This document shows positions 61,301 to 64,000 of a stretch of DNA of 64,000 nucleotides, in pieces. Each line of letters begins with the position of its first letter. Position 1 is the stretch's first letter. A program made the translations under genes and the position numbers. This DNA comes from Pagrus major (lineage: Eukaryota > Chordata > Actinopteri > Spariformes > Sparidae), in assembly GCF_040436345.1 (NCBI RefSeq), contig NC_133230.1:5973297-6037296 (forward strand), written 5' to 3'. The notes below the pieces were generated by a model. It was not told the DNA's origin, made no database searches, and saw nothing but the letters and a program-made list of their open reading frames with translations.

Positions 61301-64000
61301 CATCAAAGAGCATTAGTGGAAGTTTTCTTTCACCAGAATTTGACCTCACTCTTAGTTTACGTCTGTTTACAGTGTGTTACCAAACGACTGTGTATTACAC
61401 ACAGGATTAAATTAGGCTAAAGAGACTGTTTAAAGAACCCCAGAGAAGGTACTTAACCCTGAAGCTTTGAGAAGGAACATGGCACTTAAAAAAAATCTCC
61501 GAGAGGAAACACAGCCTTTTGAAAGTAGGTTAAGGGAACTCAGAATCTATCTTTGCCGAGGAAATGTTGGAACATTTTGTGGATGTGTGTTTTTTCATTA
61601 GCTCGAGGAGGAATACTTTTTCCTTCGCTGCGGCTTTAAGAGCTTAAGCTGTGACATTACACCTTCCTCCTCCTTTTCCTTGCACTTCCCACTTCCTAGT
61701 GGGGGCTTAAATCCAAATTGGCTCTGACGCCTCTCTGACATCCTCGCTTTCCTGTGACAGATTGGCTAGTTTGCTCGGCCACAGAGAAGAAAAATGAAGC
61801 ATACCAAACGGCCCTGGAGCTGCTGGTGAATTATTCATGCCATGCACGTGTTCCCACTCGGCTTAATTACTGAGATGATTAGTGCTCCCAAATAGCAGGA
61901 CATCCTAAACCCCCCACCACCTCAACAAATCCTCCATAGCTCATTGCAAACATCCTTTTTCCTCCACTAATATTGCATGCTTTGATTTCCCTAAACAAGC
62001 TTGAATTCATGTTGCATCAGTGTAATAACCTTGAATAGGCCCTCGAACCACTAACAGCTCTCATCATTCACCGTACGAATAATTTGACTGTTTCCTAAGA
62101 GTTTGGAGGGTACCATCTTCTTTCCAGTACACGAAACTTAAAGCAAAAGTGTCGGGGATGTGTTTATCTGCTCTAAAGTAAGCTGTAAACGTTAGCACGC
62201 CCAGCTAACTGCCTTGGAGAGAAAAGAAAGCTTGACAACAATTTCCAAATGTCGAACTTTGAAGCTGTGGCCTCTGCCCCGTAGTGCTCTTCAACACATT
62301 TTCTCTGTTTTTCCACATGCCGACCTTCCAGCCATGGCACCGTTGTCTTGACCAAGCAGGAAGTAGCCGTAAGCTGTGTGGAAATAAAACAGCCTCTACT
62401 CTCACGGCACGTTTTGACCTGGTTTTGAGGAGTGAGCTCTGCAGGCTCTCGAACAGACACTGTGGAAAAACGCCTCCAGACAATCAAGTGCTTTTCATTT
62501 CATCTGCTCTGTCACTGAACACACGCTGACTGGTAACCGGACCAAGCGAGGGCCGGAGCTCCCTCAACGTCCCTATAACACGGGGAGGAAAATGAGAAGC
62601 TGAAAGAGCAAATGGATTCGGGTTTAGGACAGCTGAAAGGTCAGGTGTGAGTGACCTGACAGATCTGTAATGAAACCACCAGTGTGTGGTGAACGTTTAA
62701 GATGAGTGTGACTGGCAGGGTCTTAAAACGATAATGGCGACTTAGTGATCCAAGTGAAATGGAGCTTGATTTAGAGACTGAAATAGTCCCATCTTCGAAA
62801 ATAACGCTCAGCTGGAGTATCTTAACACAGCAGGAGGCAAGGATGCAGAGAGTGTGCTTTTGTTTTTACTATTTTGGGTTTGAATTCAACATTTTAAGTT
62901 TGATGTAATCATTTCTGCCCCTCCAATCCAAGAAATGTCCTCAATTTATGTTTACGAGGAGATAGGTCTTTGAGGAGACCTATTATGCGTTTTTATTTTT
63001 TCCCCTTATCCTTCAGTGTGTTGTATATGTTCTTGTGCATGTAAAAGTCCACACCAACAGAAGCTCCTCTTTCCCACAGGAAAAACTGCTTCCGAAACGC
63101 GGAAGCAGCAATCGACAGTATAAGGGAAACTGATGTGTTTTTTGAGCATTAAAGCATGTGTCTTTTTTTGCATTATCAGCTGCAGCTCTAAAATTTCATC
63201 TCCTTTAAGGCCTCTTTGTCCTCAGAGGTCTGTCCGTAGGGTTTTGAGATATCCCTAGGACAAACAAACAAGTATGGGAGAAACATTCATGTCATATCTC
63301 TTCATTCATGCAGGTCTCTAGCGATGTTGATATACGAGTCCCAAGTTAACAAAGAGGAAGCTTCTTGAAGTCCTACACAATCCAGGAAAGTTTACATTCA
63401 GTCTTTGCTCAGCTGTTACCCGCTCAGACTGTCCCTCTGTGCAGTACGCTCATGATAGCGGCAGCTGTCATGGTTTCCCAAACGCTGAGGTCAAAGGTCA
63501 GCTGTCGGCCCCGCAGACAGATTCCCATTTGACCGTCTAACGTCAGACACCAGGAGCTGGGTTGACACAGGGTTGTTTTCACAGAGTTTTTCACTGTATC
63601 AGCTAGTTCCAGGTTTTATTGCCCTCTTCCGGAGTTTGAGTGATTTTTTTTTTTCCTTTCTTTTTCCCAGATAACGCCCAGTACCCTCTTTTCCTCCCAG
63701 GAGACAATACGCTCCCCAAGTTGACGGTTGTTCAGTCGACCGAACGATGTTCCCACAGGGTCAGGCCGCGTCCTCTCGCTCCGTCACCTCCCTGTTCACA
63801 CAGCCTCGCTTCACATACATGAACGCCCCTCTCTTTCCCACTGTCCAAACAGGAGCATTTGTGTGTCATCGCACTCATCCAAAGCAGCGGTGCTTCCCTT
63901 CACGTGCACTGCGCTCCGCATGGCCACGGGCTATAATGTACCCAATAATAAAACCATGCAGCAGTCAAGTGCATTTTTTTTGTACATGAGCTTTAGTTTG

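Noticed and set aside
63671..63765. Possible exon after a strong pyrimidine tract and CCCAG near the window end.
   Set aside because: No convincing donor follows and the sequence does not resemble any TRIM9 exon.

Overview
This is vertebrate, almost certainly teleost (probably percomorph), nuclear DNA. The coding content is split by GT-AG introns and the two recognisable genes are animal proteins. Much of the rest is long non-coding sequence carrying short dispersed repeats of kinds known from bony fish, GT microsatellites and a 5.1-kb minisatellite. There are no operons, bacterial signals or CRISPR arrays.

Only two genes can be supported. TMX1, a thioredoxin-related transmembrane protein of the endoplasmic reticulum (ER), lies on the minus strand at 30473-34478. 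Eight coding exons join in frame to a 313-residue protein with signal peptide, CPAC thioredoxin site, one membrane span and an acidic cytosolic tail. TRIM9, a neuronal RING E3 ubiquitin ligase, starts on the plus strand at 52006. Only its first coding exon (279 codons, to 52842) is in the window, and the remaining 11 kb is the start of its first intron. The two genes point away from each other across about 17.5 kb. From memory, human 14q22 has the same neighbours and orientation, so this looks like conserved synteny rather than a functional unit.

Layout: 1-13240 is non-coding with several repeats; 13241-18354 is a nested minisatellite; 18355-30472 is non-coding with repeats, a fossil LINE reverse transcriptase fragment (22430-22671) and a palindromic element (28848-29345); 30473-34478 is TMX1; 34479-34725 is its promoter side, with ETS, AP-1, CTCF and YY1-like motifs; 34726-51730 is intergenic; 51731-52005 is the TRIM9 promoter and 5' leader with three CCAAT boxes; 52006-52842 is TRIM9 exon 1; 52843-64000 is intron 1.

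I found no wholly new biological system. The points most worth following are: (1) loss in this TMX1 of the juxtamembrane cysteine pair that is palmitoylated in mammals; (2) the higher-order minisatellite, with a traceable duplication of about 1,033 bp and a 43-bp step; (3) a full-consensus CTCF motif 200 bp upstream of TMX1; (4) two near-perfect short hairpins, one inside a TMX1 intron; (5) a long UG tract just after the TRIM9 exon 1 donor. Dispersed-repeat families were recognised from memory and from matches between copies in this window, so their class names are left open.
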